From Caecitellus pseudoparvulus (lineage: Eukaryota > Bigyra: Bicosoecida), in assembly GCA_965644315.1 (NCBI GenBank), contig CBFFRQ010000087.1, positions 1-64,000 on the forward strand: a stretch of 64,000 nt of DNA, in the 5' to 3' direction. Under the pieces are notes generated by a model. That model was given only the letters and a program-made list of their open reading frames with translations, had not been told where the DNA came from and made no database searches. Position 1 is the stretch's first letter; the number at the start of each line of letters is the position of its first letter. Made by a program: the position numbers and the translations under genes. Positions 34,690 through 46,120 of the stretch are shown here, in pieces.

Positions 34690-35310
34690 GGTGTCCCGGC
34701 TGCGCCACAACAAGCTGGCTGCAGGAGCTGGACCGCGGCGGCTTGACAGTGTGAGGGCAGGGCACGCCTGGCGGGAGAAAGACCTGAAGCACTTCCAAAC
34801 ACTTCTGAGGCTGCCAACATCTGGCAGGTTTGCAGTGTCCCAGTCGAGATTTCACTGGCGCGCTAAGTTTTGCCAGTGACGTAGAATAGTCGAGCGTGCT
34901 TCCCCAACCCGCTCTTTCGTGCCCAGAACGTGCCAAATGGAACGGCTCCTGGAGGCACACAGGTAAAGAATGCTGGAGTTTTGTACCATCTTTAGGTTTG
35001 AACCTCCTCTTTGCCCGCCTCGGCGAGGGGGTAATATTCTTCCCTTCAGTGATACCCGCCGCAGACCACTGCCAAATCACAACGACTGGCACACCCAAAG
35101 ACGGCACGCTGCTGAACTCTTTCATATCCGTGCACTGATTGAAGTCGATTCGTTGACATTTTTCGCCTTCCCGGCACCAAGAAGCGTCAGCTGGGGTGGC
35201 GTTTCGCCAAGCTGCGTTTCTGCCCCAGCTGCACGCTGGCACCGAAGCGCGCGAAGCCACCCTCGACTCTGCTGATCTAGAAGCATACCAAGCTGGGAGA
35301 CCAACTGTCC
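34690..35310. promoter_or_regulatory. Divergent intergenic region, CH-ARM / giant receptor
   Basis: These 621 bp lie between divergent starts. They include an AT-richer stretch (about 34860-35180), a GGCGTTTCGCC element at 35198-35208, and no supported gene. A minus-strand frame remains open from the CH gene through this region but has no recognisable content and no suitable exon. Confidence 0.5.
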
Positions 35311-38300
35311 ATGCTGGAGGGAAAGGTGGACATGCGCTTCCACGGCGGCCAACGCGTCTCATCTTCCCGGCTGGGACTCCTGCCAGCTGCCCTAGTGACT
35401 TTCTCACTGGCCCTGCTGTGCTGCACGGAGGGTGGGTGAGCCGCCGGGTGACACAGGGCACACGTACAACTGCATCATAACATGCACACTTCCCATGTTT
35501 CACGTCACAGTGCACGCAGGTGGTGGCAGTATTTCTCCTCCAGCCCCATCCCCCCCCAGCCAAGGTGTGCACTCGCACCGCTCAAGCACGCGGCTCTTCG
35601 CCCAACCCACTGCACCGTGCCAATCGCGCTTTGCTGCTTCACAGTGTGTCCCGTGGGCACGGCTCTCAACACCTCCTCTGCCTTGTGTGTCAGCTGCCCA
35701 CCAGGCAGGTACGGTGTGAGTGGCACAGGTACCCCTTGTGCCTGCTGCCCAGCGGGGCGATTTGCAGACTCGCCTGGACAAGTTCAATGCGAGACGACCC
35801 CGGGAGGGCACTTTTCTGAGGCATGTGCCGCTATACCATCCCCGTGTACTGATGGCTATTTTGCTCCCCCTGGCGCTTCTACCTGCTCCGCATGCCAGCA
35901 AGGCAGAGTGGGGTCCGGACCTGGAGTGGACACCACAGAGCAATGCGGCAAGGCGTGTCCAGCTGGGTACTGGTGCCCAGCAGGAACGGCTTCGCATCTC
36001 AAACAGTCCGAAGAGTGTGGCGCAGCTCCTGCATACTGCCCTGCAGGGGCTGCGTCCCGGAAAGTTGCTGAGGCAGGCCGTTACGTCTTCCCACCTCCGC
36101 CGCTTGGCAGCTCTGCAGCTTCCTGTCCAAAAGGGCACTGGTGTCTGAAGGGCATCAAACACCCGTGCCCTGATGGTACCATTCAGAACTTCACAGGTGC
36201 CTCTACATGCACAACTTGTAGACCTGGTACAGTTGCGGATGGCAGACATGAGCTGTGTGTCAAGCCAACATCGTCGGCAAGTTCGACAGCCTTTCCATCT
36301 CCATCACCCTCGGGTACCCCATCCACGTCAGGCACGCCCACCTCCACCGGCACGCCATCCACGTCAGGCACGCCCACCTCCACCGGCACGCCATCCACGT
36401 CAGGCACGCCCACCTCCACCGGCACGCCATCCACATCAGGCACGCCCACCTCCACCGGCACGCCATCCACATCAGGCACGCCCACCTCCACCGGCACGCC
36501 ATCCACGTCAGGCACGCCCACCTCCACCGGCACGCCATCCACGTCAGGCACGCCCACTGCTGCGGCAACAGGCACACCGACACCATCAGGTGATGCCACA
36601 CCATCCAGCACGCGTTCCCCCACCTCCACGAGCTCGGCCACGTCGTCTGTGTCGCCCACTGGCACACCCTCGGGTACGCCATCCACATCAGGCACGCCCA
36701 CCTCCACCGGCACGCCATCCGTATCCAGAACTCCAACTACTTCCGCGTCAATGACGCAAGCCCCCGTCTGCCAGAAAGGATTCGAACCTGTGGGCATCGT
36801 CTGCGAGGCCTGTAGCCCGGGCAGGTACGCTGATGAAGTTGGAAGCAATCCCTGCAAGCTGTGTCACGCAGGAACGTTCAGCGATAAGACGGGAAGCAGC
36901 GCGTGCAGCCCATGCCCTGCAGGTCGGACGTCAGAGGCTGGTGCTGCTTCGTGCCAAGGCTGCCCCAGGGGATTCTACAAAACACCGCAGATGCTTGCCT
37001 GTGAGGCATGTACTCCGGGAACGTACTCTTCCGATGAAGGCGAGACAGTGTGCAGAACATGCAGACCTGGCACAGCGAGCGCCGCCCACGGCGCTTCCAC
37101 TTGCACCGCCTGCAGGCCTGGATTCTTTTCCAATGGTCACCTACCCGCTCACGTCCAGGTCTGCACACGTTGCGACCCGGGAACGGGTAGCATGCAGGGC
37201 TACCATACTTGCATGCGCTGCAACGCAGACCAGCCGCAAGTGAAGGGTTTCACCTGTATTTCGACATCTGCTTCCCCAACTCCGACAACAAGCAAGAGTG
37301 CAAGCCCTTCTCTCAGGGAAGAAGCCCCCGTGACACACGCTGGCACGACTACCCCCACTGCGTCAGTTTCGGCGACACCAACGGTTTCGCCTTCACCCTC
37401 CGTGAGCCAAACCGCAAGTCACAGTGGGCTCCCCCTCCGCGAAATTCCGCTTCGCGAAGAATCGCCGAAACCCTCATCCTCCGTCACAGCGACCACCAGT
37501 CCGTCTCAACTCAGCAGCAACGATGCAGCGTCCACTGAGGCACTGGTGAGCGGCTCCCCTCCAGCATCCCCCTCACCCTTGCGCACTGCGGCGGCCACAC
37601 ACTCGGCGACAGTGTCCGCTGCCTCAGCGCCAACCACCTCCTCAACCCAAATACCAACTCCGAGCACAGCCCTCTCAGGTTCGCCCTCTCCCTCAAGGTC
37701 ACCCACTTCATCAGTCAGTGAGTCAGCCACCGGTACGCCAGCCATCACCCACTCTGCGACTGGATCCAGCATTCCAACACGCACCGCATCTGGCACGCCC
37801 ACCGCAACGTCCACCAGCTCGCCATCGCCGACAGCTACTGCCTCAATCACCAAAGATGCGAGTACTCCAACAAACCCTTCAAGTACACGTCGTGTAGGAA
37901 GCAGGACGCCCCAGCCTTCGCCATCCGCTCAGGCGGCCGCATCCCCAAGCAAGGGTACCGAGGCACCCGAAATGCCGACTCACTCCAACCTCCCGCAACA
38001 GCCATCAGCATCGCAGGCTGCAGCACAGAGCCCCCACGTCCGCACTTCGTCAAACATCACAGCCACCCCGAGCATGTCCTCGGCAGCCACTGCATCAAGG
38101 GGGGCAAAATCATGCCAGTCGGCATGGTGGGTGGTGTGTAGCGAGGAAGATGACCTGGACCCGGCCAATGGCAGGGGCACTCGCGTGGCCCTGCTGCCAG
38201 GAACCATGTGGACACACGAGGAAAACACAGAGACAGGGCTCCTTGATCTTTCCCCAGAAGAGGTGCAGCTCTGTCCGCGCTTCGGGGCCTGCCAAACAGG

Positions 38301-41300
38301 TGGTGTTGGGGGAGCTCAGACACGGTGCACTCGTGGCCACACAGGGGGGCTTTGCGCCGCCTGCCAAGCTGGATTCGGGGCTGAGACGAGCCTTCTAGGC
38401 ACGCTCTCAGCAGACTGCCGCCCTTGCCAGCCTTGCTCAGAGTGGGCCTTGCCGACGTGGCCTTGGGCGCTCGCCATTTTCGTCGTCGTGTCCGCTGCAG
38501 TCCTGATCGCGTCACATTGCTGTGTCAGCAAGCGAGGCACGCCTGCTGGAGACCTAGCGGCCGGCTCTGCCTTCATCCTGACAAGTTTCATCTTCACCCT
38601 GGCAGTTGGGACCCTGGCAGGTGCACAGCGGGATGAAACCCTACCTAGCGTGGGCGCAGCTGCGACATCTGCCACTGACTGGGCCGCAGCGTGCGGGCGA
38701 ACGCCAGAGAAGGTGGCCGTGTTTTCTGAGGGATACGTGCCTCCTGTGGATAACGTGACGTGGGTAAGCGACGCAGGCTCTGTGCCCCCCGCAGGCGCGT
38801 CAGTGTACGATCTGGACCTCCCGCTGGTCATGCGGCGACTGCCAGTGCTCCTTGCGACATCGCTGGGCTTGCTCCCCGCCACAAGCAGCCCTGTTTTCAG
38901 CTGTGTTGTAAGCGCCCTTGGGGCACCCTGGGTGGTGAACTCCACGTACGTTTTCGGGTCCATCCATTTGGCGGGAGCCCTAGCTTGCCTGGCACTGGTA
39001 GCCATGTGTGTGAACACCACGCTGCTGGTGACGGAACATGGCTTGGCCAGTCCCAGAGACTACGTGTGGAGCCTACACTTACCCCAAGGCAAGCAAGAGC
39101 GGGTAGACGAAGAGACACAGTACAGTCGGCCACTACTCAGGGGCCTGTTGGCCTCATGGACGTGTGTGCGAGCAGCCTTGAACGTGTACCTGCTCACGTG
39201 GGGGGCAGTTCTGGGCAGCATCCTCCTGTTGCTGGGGCCGCTGTGGAGCAAGCGTGGCACGGACGTGCTGGTAGCCCTCGGCATGACTTGGGGGCCCGGC
39301 GCAGTGCCCTGGCTCCGTGAGGTGTTGTGGATCCTGTTCGGACTGCATGGCGTCGTTGTCCCGCTCCTCCTCGCGACCATGCTAGGCTGCTGGGCGCCTG
39401 ACATGCTGCACAAGTGCCACCACACAAGCGCCACAATGGCTGCCTTAGCACCTGGCATCCGGGTGGAGCTCAACCCGCGTGTTGCAGCATGGCTATCAGA
39501 CGCAGTGCTGGAGGGGAACGCGTGGGTGCCGCGTGGGCTGGAGTCAACGCCGCACTTGCAGCTTGGCCGCCGCGTGGCCAGCGCCGTCGCACGCCGCACA
39601 GCAGCTGAGCTCCGCAACCGCTCCTGCATGCTGGGAAGCTGCTGTCCCGCACACTGGCTCGTGCCCAGCCGCATGCTGCTTGGTTCGTTGATGATGTCTG
39701 CACTGTGGCTTGCCCAGCCCGGAGCACTGCGCCTCCGCATGGTGCTCATCCCCCTCATCCTGTCAGCTGCGATCACAGCTCTGCGCCAGCCCTACGCGGT
39801 ACACGAACTCAACGCCATGGACTTGTACGCGCATGTGGTCGCACTTCTGCATGTTTCAGCTGTATTCTCAGATGCTTCACCTGGCAGCCTCACGATTCTG
39901 GCGATCCTTGAGCTGCTTGTACTGTTGCGGCTGTCTCTTGCCATGGCTCGTGCGACGTGCAGACCAGTGCACCTTTCCATGGTGGGAGTGACTGCAGCTT
40001 TCAGCGTCGCCTTGGAGAGTCTCCCGCAGCACTTGGCGCGGGAGGACGCGCTGACGGCATCAGACTGGTGCGACCCCGTCGATTGCATCCGCGCTGGGTT
40101 TGTGGATCGGGGCTGCCAAAGATGTGGCTGGCCGCTGCAAGGCATGCGCAGGGCAGCATCTGCCAGCGCGACGCAGCAGTGGAGAGACTTAGTGTCGCAA
40201 GTGGCTGCCATTACCATTCAGCAAGCCAGCCGGGGGGACGACGTCGATCCCCAGCAGCTGCTTCAGGCAGTCATGCGAGTGCTGGACTTGTCCCTGCTCA
40301 TGCCTGTGGGGCCTGTGGAGTGCTTGTTGCGGCGACCCATTGTGGGTGCCAAGTTCAAGGCCGACATTGCAGAATCAATCGTGGAAGCCTTGTCTTCCAC
40401 GCCACCCCCATCCCGCCAGCTGTCACCAAAGGCTCGCCAGAAGCACACCAAGCACTTGGGACTGCACCACACATTGCAGCAGGGTGGTCGCTGGCACGAC
40501 GCTGACGAACTACCGTCGAGCTCTGCCACCCAAGTTGTATTCATCCCGTGTGACGATGGCGGGGATGAATCTGTGGATGGCCAAGCTACACAGCAGGTGA
40601 AAGTGCTCAGCGCGGCTGCAGGGAGTCCGGCGCGCACACAAGAAATGGAGCCTGCACACCTTCACCATGTACAGCTGGATATCCCAGTCGAAGATTCAAG
40701 TGCAAGAACTGCGTCGACTGCCTCGTGGGAAGCCCTTCCCGGTGAAGCAACGCTTCTGCACTTTCACGCTGAGCCGCTCGCTGACGGAGGTTCCGAGGCT
40801 CACAACACATCGGGGGCCTTCCTAACACCTATGACAAAGACAGAAGTGCATGAAGGGGAACGCAGGCGCGGAATGTGGTCAAGCATGGATGCAAAGGCGG
40901 CCCCAGCCCAGGCCTTGGGCGATGGCAGCGGATGGTTGGCAAGCTCGCCACGAGCAGAGCAGCAACCCAACTCCTTCCCGGAGGTCAGAACGCCAGAACC
41001 ACTTGCAAGCATGAGCAGACGAAGTGCAAGGACTCAATCATCGATAACTCAAGCTCAGCGCGATGGGGAGTCCTGCATAAGGCGTGAAAGCAAGTCTGGC
41101 ACGGAAGAGCAATCGCCAGTGGAACTGCCGGCAACCTCGAGCACCGCACGTGAACAAGAAAGCCAGTGGGTAGCTCCACACCAGCTACCCTCACATAGTC
41201 CACCTTCCCTGGCAATACCAGGAACACGCGAGCGGCCGGCAGAAGTAGCTTCAAGCGCAGACGCAAGCACACAGTCGGACTCTTACTCCGGTGCACCACA

Positions 41301-42186
41301 GCACCTCGAATCAGAGCAGAGCACCGGCACCACTTCCCGCACTAGTCTGGGAGCCTGTGAATCAGAGCAAAGAAATCTTCATTCAAGCACTGCCGAAGGG
41401 GGGTCGTGTCCTTCCCAACAGAGCGCAGTCACTGGGGAGGCAGAGATCGCACGTGGCCAGCGCCCGACCCACAAGCACACGCACACAGCTGATCCTGCTG
41501 ACACTGCATCGCCACTTGGAGTAGCAGCACAGCACACAAGCGTGCGTGATGTGGTCGAAGAGGAGGACTGTGATTCACCTGAGGAGGCTGAATCCCTGCA
41601 GCCGACTCCTGCAGCGACAGACGAGTCGACCACTCCCAAGCCGGGGGAAGCGGGAGTCACTGGCCCCGGCACACCTCCTTGTGTCAAGCAGCGCAGTGAC
41701 GATGCGACCGCCAGCACTCAAGCCACCACGCGCAAGACAGATTTAGGTGGGCGTGCCGAAAGCGAGGGTGCATCAACTGCATCCCAGCCGGCGCAGGGTC
41801 CAGGCAGGGCGGCATCGGACTCGACCAGCAGCGTCCAGACTATGGCGAGTCGGGGGCAAGCTGCCAAGGCCAGGTGGAAGCAAGCCAGCCTTAAAGTATC
41901 AGCTGCACGTGCGGCATACCTCGCCGCTGCGGGAGTTGGCAAGGACTGCAAGTTGCCAGTGCCGCGGACTCCCGCTGGACAGCGGGAGGCTTCGGCGGCA
42001 GAGCAAGTGGCACCATCTCCCATGCTTTCTCAAGGCACAGTAGCCCGCATCGCAGCCAAGTTCATGAGAGGAGGCGCTCAGAAGAAACCCCGTGGCACCA
42101 TTCGACACAGTCCTCCGCGGGTCAGCCTTCCTACACCCTCGGCAGCGGTAGCGGCAACAGCGACTGAGGAAAGGGACCCGAACTGA
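35311..42186 (+). CDS. Giant cysteine-rich (GCC2/GCC3-like), mucin-like, polytopic receptor
   Basis: Exons 35311-35431 and 35645-42186 give about 2220 residues. The intron (GTGGGT...CTTCACAG, phase 1) joins a textbook signal peptide ([18 protein letters not shown]) to the first cysteine block ([11 protein letters not shown]). Ephrin-receptor-like/GCC2-GCC3 modules follow ([36 protein letters not shown]) in two blocks. The blocks are separated by a 12-residue Thr/Ser/Gly/Pro tandem repeat, and the second is followed by a long Ser/Thr/Pro stalk. A further Cys-rich segment precedes about seven to nine membrane helices (first: [18 protein letters not shown]; later [20 protein letters not shown]). 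The roughly 600-residue tail is hydrophilic and rich in Ser, Glu and Gln. Proteins of this layout are common in algae and other protists and are probably surface sensors. The start could also be 35332. Confidence 0.75.
36300..36560 (+). repeat. 36-bp coding minisatellite
   Basis: About seven head-to-tail copies of a 36-bp unit encode the 12-residue repeat [12 protein letters not shown]. Units differ only at synonymous third positions (acgtca or acatca). One further partial copy lies at about 36673-36720 after a diverged spacer. The high purity implies recent turnover. Confidence 0.95.
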
Positions 42187-42636
42187 CACTGGCCTGGGAA
42201 CGCGAAGCTGAGTCCACGAGTGGGATGTATCCTGACTCTACATGGACAAAGGATAATGTTCCGGGAGAAAATGTAGATTGTCTGGCGTCACAAAGCATGT
42301 TGCAAGACGCGCAGCCCCAGCAAGGCAGGGGCTGCGCCACAGCTGTGAGGTTCACGCCAGCTGAACGCAGAGTGGCCTGCCACGACAAATCACAAGGCCA
42401 CTCCCCCTCGGCCCCAAGGGGTGGTGACAGGCAAACTCCCACCGATCTCATTCATCGCATGAGCACAGACTGGCCCAGTGTCAGCTCACCCCTTGTCGTC
42501 TTTCGGCTGCGAAGTTTGCCATTTGAAGAGGCTCGTTGCGCCGTCCAAAATCCGCAGGCACCACTTCCTCTGCTCTACATTCACGACTAGGGGCGCTTGA
42601 GAGGGAACAAAAGGAAAAATCCCTTTCAAATCCATC
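42187..42636. promoter_or_regulatory. Spacer between the receptor and TMTC-like genes
   Basis: These 450 bp carry the receptor 3' end and the TMTC-like leader and promoter. An inverted repeat built on CAGCCCC...GGGGCTG lies near 42312-42335. It could mark the 3' end of the receptor transcript. The segment 42590-42636, directly before the start codon, is A-rich. No gene was found. Confidence 0.45.
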
Positions 42637-45180
42637 ATGTCCAGCGCCATCTACCCCCGCTCAGCTTGGGCAACTCCACCTCGCCTCGCTGCAGCTGCCG
42701 TCATCGCGACAGTCTGCCTGGCCTGCGCACCTCTGCTCCTTGATCCATCCACACAACAGGGCATGGACCAAGCCGCTCGTTTTGACGAAGTTCCAGCGAC
42801 GCTGCAGAACCCCTTGGTGACGCAGCCCTCCTTCGACTTGCCAAGGCTGCTGGCCAGCGATTTCTGGGGCACTGACATGCACTCGGCTGGCTCCCACCGC
42901 TCGTGGCGCCCGGCTGCCAGCGCCTGGTTCTGGCTGCTGTGGCGAGTGGGGGGTGCGCAGGCCTGGCCCTTTCGCGTTGCATCATTTCTGCTGCGGTGTT
43001 TGCTCTGCCTCTTGCTCCTGCACACTGCCCACGGCGCTGTAACGTGGCGGGCAGCACTGGGGGAGACACAGGCTTGGGCTGTAGCTGGCTCCGCGGCCTG
43101 TCTTTTCGCTGCCCATGCACTGCATTCAGACACTGTGGCCTTCGCAGTGGGACAGGCGGACATGTTTGCTGCGTGTGTGACCCTGTACGGCGTCAACTTG
43201 CACCTGGCCTGGCTCAAGGCACCTGACCAGCCCAGTCTGCTATCTGGAGCGCTGCAAGGGCTGAAGATTGCAGCACTCACCGTCCTGGCCTGCAGCTTCA
43301 AGGAGACTGGCGTGGCCCTGGCCGGCATTGTGCTGGTCCTTGACGTGGGCCTGCTGCTGCTGCCTGCGCTGGTGCAGGCAAAGGAGGGGCGGCATCCGCC
43401 GCTGTCTGGACCCGACGCCCGAGCTGGCGTGTTGGCGCTGGGCACGGCGCTGTGGCTGTACGTCCGACTCAAGGTCGTGCAGCCGGGGCCGCCCACCTTC
43501 CCTCCCCACATGAACCCCATCGCCACGCACCCAAACACTGCCGTGCGCCTGGCCACGTATGCCTGGACTGCGTCCCAGCACTTTGCGTGGCTGGTGCTGC
43601 CGTGGCCGCTGTGTGTGGACTGGGCCAACAACGCCATCGCCCCCATCACGACTGTTGCTGATGCCAGGAACGTCATGACGGTTCTCGTACTGAGCTTTGT
43701 CGCTGGCGCCACCGCACTGGCCATCATGCGCTGGGCTCGATGGGTGGCGGCAGGCGCCCAACACCGCACCATGCCCCTCGCGACCACGCTCGCTGCCGCG
43801 CTCACTTTGCTGCCGTTCCTGCCAGGCAGCAACTTGCTGTTCCCAGTGGGGTTCGTGCTGGCTGAACGCATCATGCTGCTTCCCAGCGCAGGCGCTGCGG
43901 TGGCCCTGGCGGTGGCGCTGAGCACGGCGGGTGGCGGCGGCCTTGCCCACTCCTTCCGCACACGAGTCATGCCCCTGTGCATCCTAGCCATGCTGCTGTA
44001 CACTGCACAGCGCATGTACATCCTCAGTGACACTGATCGCATGGCTGCAGACTGGCTGGCCACGACTCCGCACTCGCAGAAGGCGTGGCAGAACATGCTG
44101 CGACCGCTGGAAGGGCAGGGGCTGTTCTTGCCGAGCGACATGCCAAGCGAACGCCAGCACTGCTACGCCATGCCGGGCACACAGGACGCACAGCACAACT
44201 GTAGCGGTGTGCGCTTGAATACCCTGCGCGGCATGATGGAGATCATGGCTCGCCCCCCCTCCCGTCCCTGTGACGATGAGCCTGAAACCGACTGCGATGT
44301 GTGGGCGTACGACGTCGCCCGTCCTCGCCCCAGCACCGGCACGCTGGCCCTCCAAGCCTGGTGTGCTGCCAGCGCAGCACGCGGATGGCATGCACACCCC
44401 CCGTCGCCTGAAGCTGCACACTGGCCGCTCATCCCCGTGCACAGCATGAGTGCGGTGGAGGTGGCCGTGTGCAGTTACAGTCTGGATCCTAGCACTGGCT
44501 CTGCCGCCTACATTATCAGCCAAAGCATCCTGCGTGACGAAAGAGCCGCACACTTACACGCATCAGCTATGAAGGTACTCGAAGGTACGCTCGCCCGGTT
44601 CAAAGCAGCCCACAAAGAAGGCCACAGCCGCATCGGGCAGTCTCAAATCTTCGTTGCAGTCAGCACCGCTGCACGGCTGGCAGGGCACAGCATGCGCGCT
44701 GCCAGGCAGGCGCAGGGCATCCTGGAGGGGCCCAACAGCTATGTTCTTTGGGCACAAGACCTCCTTCGCGAGTTCCCTGCCGTGGCTGCTCAGACGGCAG
44801 CAGCCATGACGAAGCACGTCGCCTTCGCCGACCTGCGAGCTGCAGACGCATCACCCGACATTCTGACGCCGCAGGGGCCGAACCATGGCCCCACTGTGGA
44901 CATGCTAGTGGCGCTTGTGGCCGCGAATATGTACAGTGCTGCAGGACACGTCAAGGAGGCTGCCAACGTCCTGGGCACACTGCTGCTGCGTCATTATTGC
45001 TTCGCACCTCAGCCCGCAGAGCTAGCCGTGTGCTGTGAAGCTGTCTTGGTGCAGCGAGCAGCTGATGCATACATGGCCCTGGCGAAGGCGGTGCCTGCCA
45101 TGGCCGCCTTTGGGCAGGAAAACGCCGCCCACATCGTGGCACACTTCAACAGCGCCTGTGTCAGCGGCGCAAGTCAGTGA
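42637..45180 (+). CDS. TMTC-like multi-pass O-mannosyltransferase family protein
   Basis: A single exon of 847 residues. The N-terminal half follows the TMTC plan: an early helix, then FDEVPATLQNPLV, SDFWGTDM, SHRSWRPAASAWF (TMTC: SHKSYRPLT) and further helices. The family's DUF1736-like stretch FPVGFVLAERIMLLPSAGA is also present. TMTC1-4 in animals are ER membrane enzymes that O-mannosylate cadherin-type domains. Their C-termini are TPR repeats; here the C-terminal about 350 residues are helical and Ala-rich but I see no clear TPR motif. That is an unusual feature or a sign of strong divergence. The substrate is unknown. It lies between the receptor and a small gene on the same strand, with 46 bp to the next start. 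Confidence 0.78.
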   Translation: MSSAIYPRSAWATPPRLAAAAVIATVCLACAPLLLDPSTQQGMDQAARFDEVPATLQNPLVTQPSFDLPRLLASDFWGTDMHSAGSHRSWRPAASAWFWLLWRVGGAQAWPFRVASFLLRCLLCLLLLHTAHGAVTWRAALGETQAWAVAGSAACLFAAHALHSDTVAFAVGQADMFAACVTLYGVNLHLAWLKAPDQPSLLSGALQGLKIAALTVLACSFKETGVALAGIVLVLDVGLLLLPALVQAKEGRHPPLSGPDARAGVLALGTALWLYVRLKVVQPGPPTFPPHMNPIATHPNTAVRLATYAWTASQHFAWLVLPWPLCVDWANNAIAPITTVADARNVMTVLVLSFVAGATALAIMRWARWVAAGAQHRTMPLATTLAAALTLLPFLPGSNLLFPVGFVLAERIMLLPSAGAAVALAVALSTAGGGGLAHSFRTRVMPLCILAMLLYTAQRMYILSDTDRMAADWLATTPHSQKAWQNMLRPLEGQGLFLPSDMPSERQHCYAMPGTQDAQHNCSGVRLNTLRGMMEIMARPPSRPCDDEPETDCDVWAYDVARPRPSTGTLALQAWCAASAARGWHAHPPSPEAAHWPLIPVHSMSAVEVAVCSYSLDPSTGSAAYIISQSILRDERAAHLHASAMKVLEGTLARFKAAHKEGHSRIGQSQIFVAVSTAARLAGHSMRAARQAQGILEGPNSYVLWAQDLLREFPAVAAQTAAAMTKHVAFADLRAADASPDILTPQGPNHGPTVDMLVALVAANMYSAAGHVKEAANVLGTLLLRHYCFAPQPAELAVCCEAVLVQRAADAYMALAKAVPAMAAFGQENAAHIVAHFNSACVSGASQ

Positions 45181-45226
45181 CGGACACACCTCGCCACGCT
45201 ACGCGGGACGATGAGTGCGTGAGCCA

Positions 45227-46052
45227 ATGCATGATCGGCTCATTTCTCTGCTGGGGGCCAAGACTCCAAACGTACCCTTCGTCTCCACCCCGACACATCG
45301 TGGTTGCAGCCGGGGGGTGTTTGAGCTGCCTGCAACGCCTCCAGGAAGCGAACTCGCTGCGCAAGAATCACCCGCCATCGCAACGCCTACCAGACCAGTC
45401 CGGATTGCTGCCCTTACAGCAAGCATTGCCAGGAGGATGAAGACAAACGCTAAGGAACAACTGGAAGCTTTCGGTTCGTTTTCATTTCCGCTGTGTGAAA
45501 CTCCGAAACGCTTCTCGCAAACACGCCTTCCTGACTCTGCCCGCAGACGAGGTCGTTGACATGAGTGGTGATGAGGGCAAGAGTGACAGTTCAAGTCCTG
45601 ACTTGGAGAGTGGTGGTGTGTCCTGGACAGCTGGCAGCCCTTCCCCACCACGGAGTGCTGCTGGTGCCGTCGGCGCGACACCAGCTGCCACTTCCCCTGC
45701 CCGTGCGTTGATGCGTCTCGACTCAGCGAGCCCAATTCCGTGGGCCTCTACTGATCGAGCTCTGTTGCAAACACCGTCCAAGAATGGGGTGCAGACGCAC
45801 CCTGACAAGAAGGAGTTCGCCACCAAGCCTCACAGGCGCAGTGCCCGGGCTGGCGAACATTCCAAAACACGAACCAGGTCGGTTTTCAGAGTGCAGCATT
45901 CCTTGGATGCTCCGGCTGCCCTGCTCAGGCTCGCCCCGCTCGCCTCCCAGTGGCCAGCGTCAGGGTACCAAGCCAGTCCTCGCTGGCCTACGAGACTGAG
46001 CGCTCTAGCCCGACAGCAGCAAGGTCAGCGCTGCAGGGCGGAAGTTTTGTGA
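45227..46052 (+). CDS. Unknown Ser/Pro/Ala-rich protein
   Basis: Exons 45227-45473 and 45547-46052 give 250 residues. The 73-nt intron (GTTCGT...CTGCCCGCAG) has a CTGAC branch-like element 11 bases before its end and is phase 1. The N-terminal 80 residues look most conserved in character (RLISLLGAKTPNVPFV, FELPATPPGSEL, ARRMKTNAKEQLEAF). The rest is low complexity with many SP/TP sites. I recognise no domain. It is packed between the TMTC-like gene and the UBAC2-like gene, both within 75 bp. Confidence 0.55.
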
Positions 46053-46120
46053 CAGCTGCAAGTTGACCCAGTTGAGAGGGGCCCTCTCGCGTCCGAAACA
46101 TTGCTTGGCAGTGCTGCAGC

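Noticed and set aside
36300-36560. CRISPR-like appearance of regular repeats
   Set aside because: Units are contiguous with no spacers, in frame, and code for a Thr/Ser/Pro stalk in a eukaryotic gene.
42651-44141. 496-aa minus-strand ORF opposite the TMTC-like gene
   Set aside because: No motif and biased composition; the plus strand has conserved TMTC sequence.
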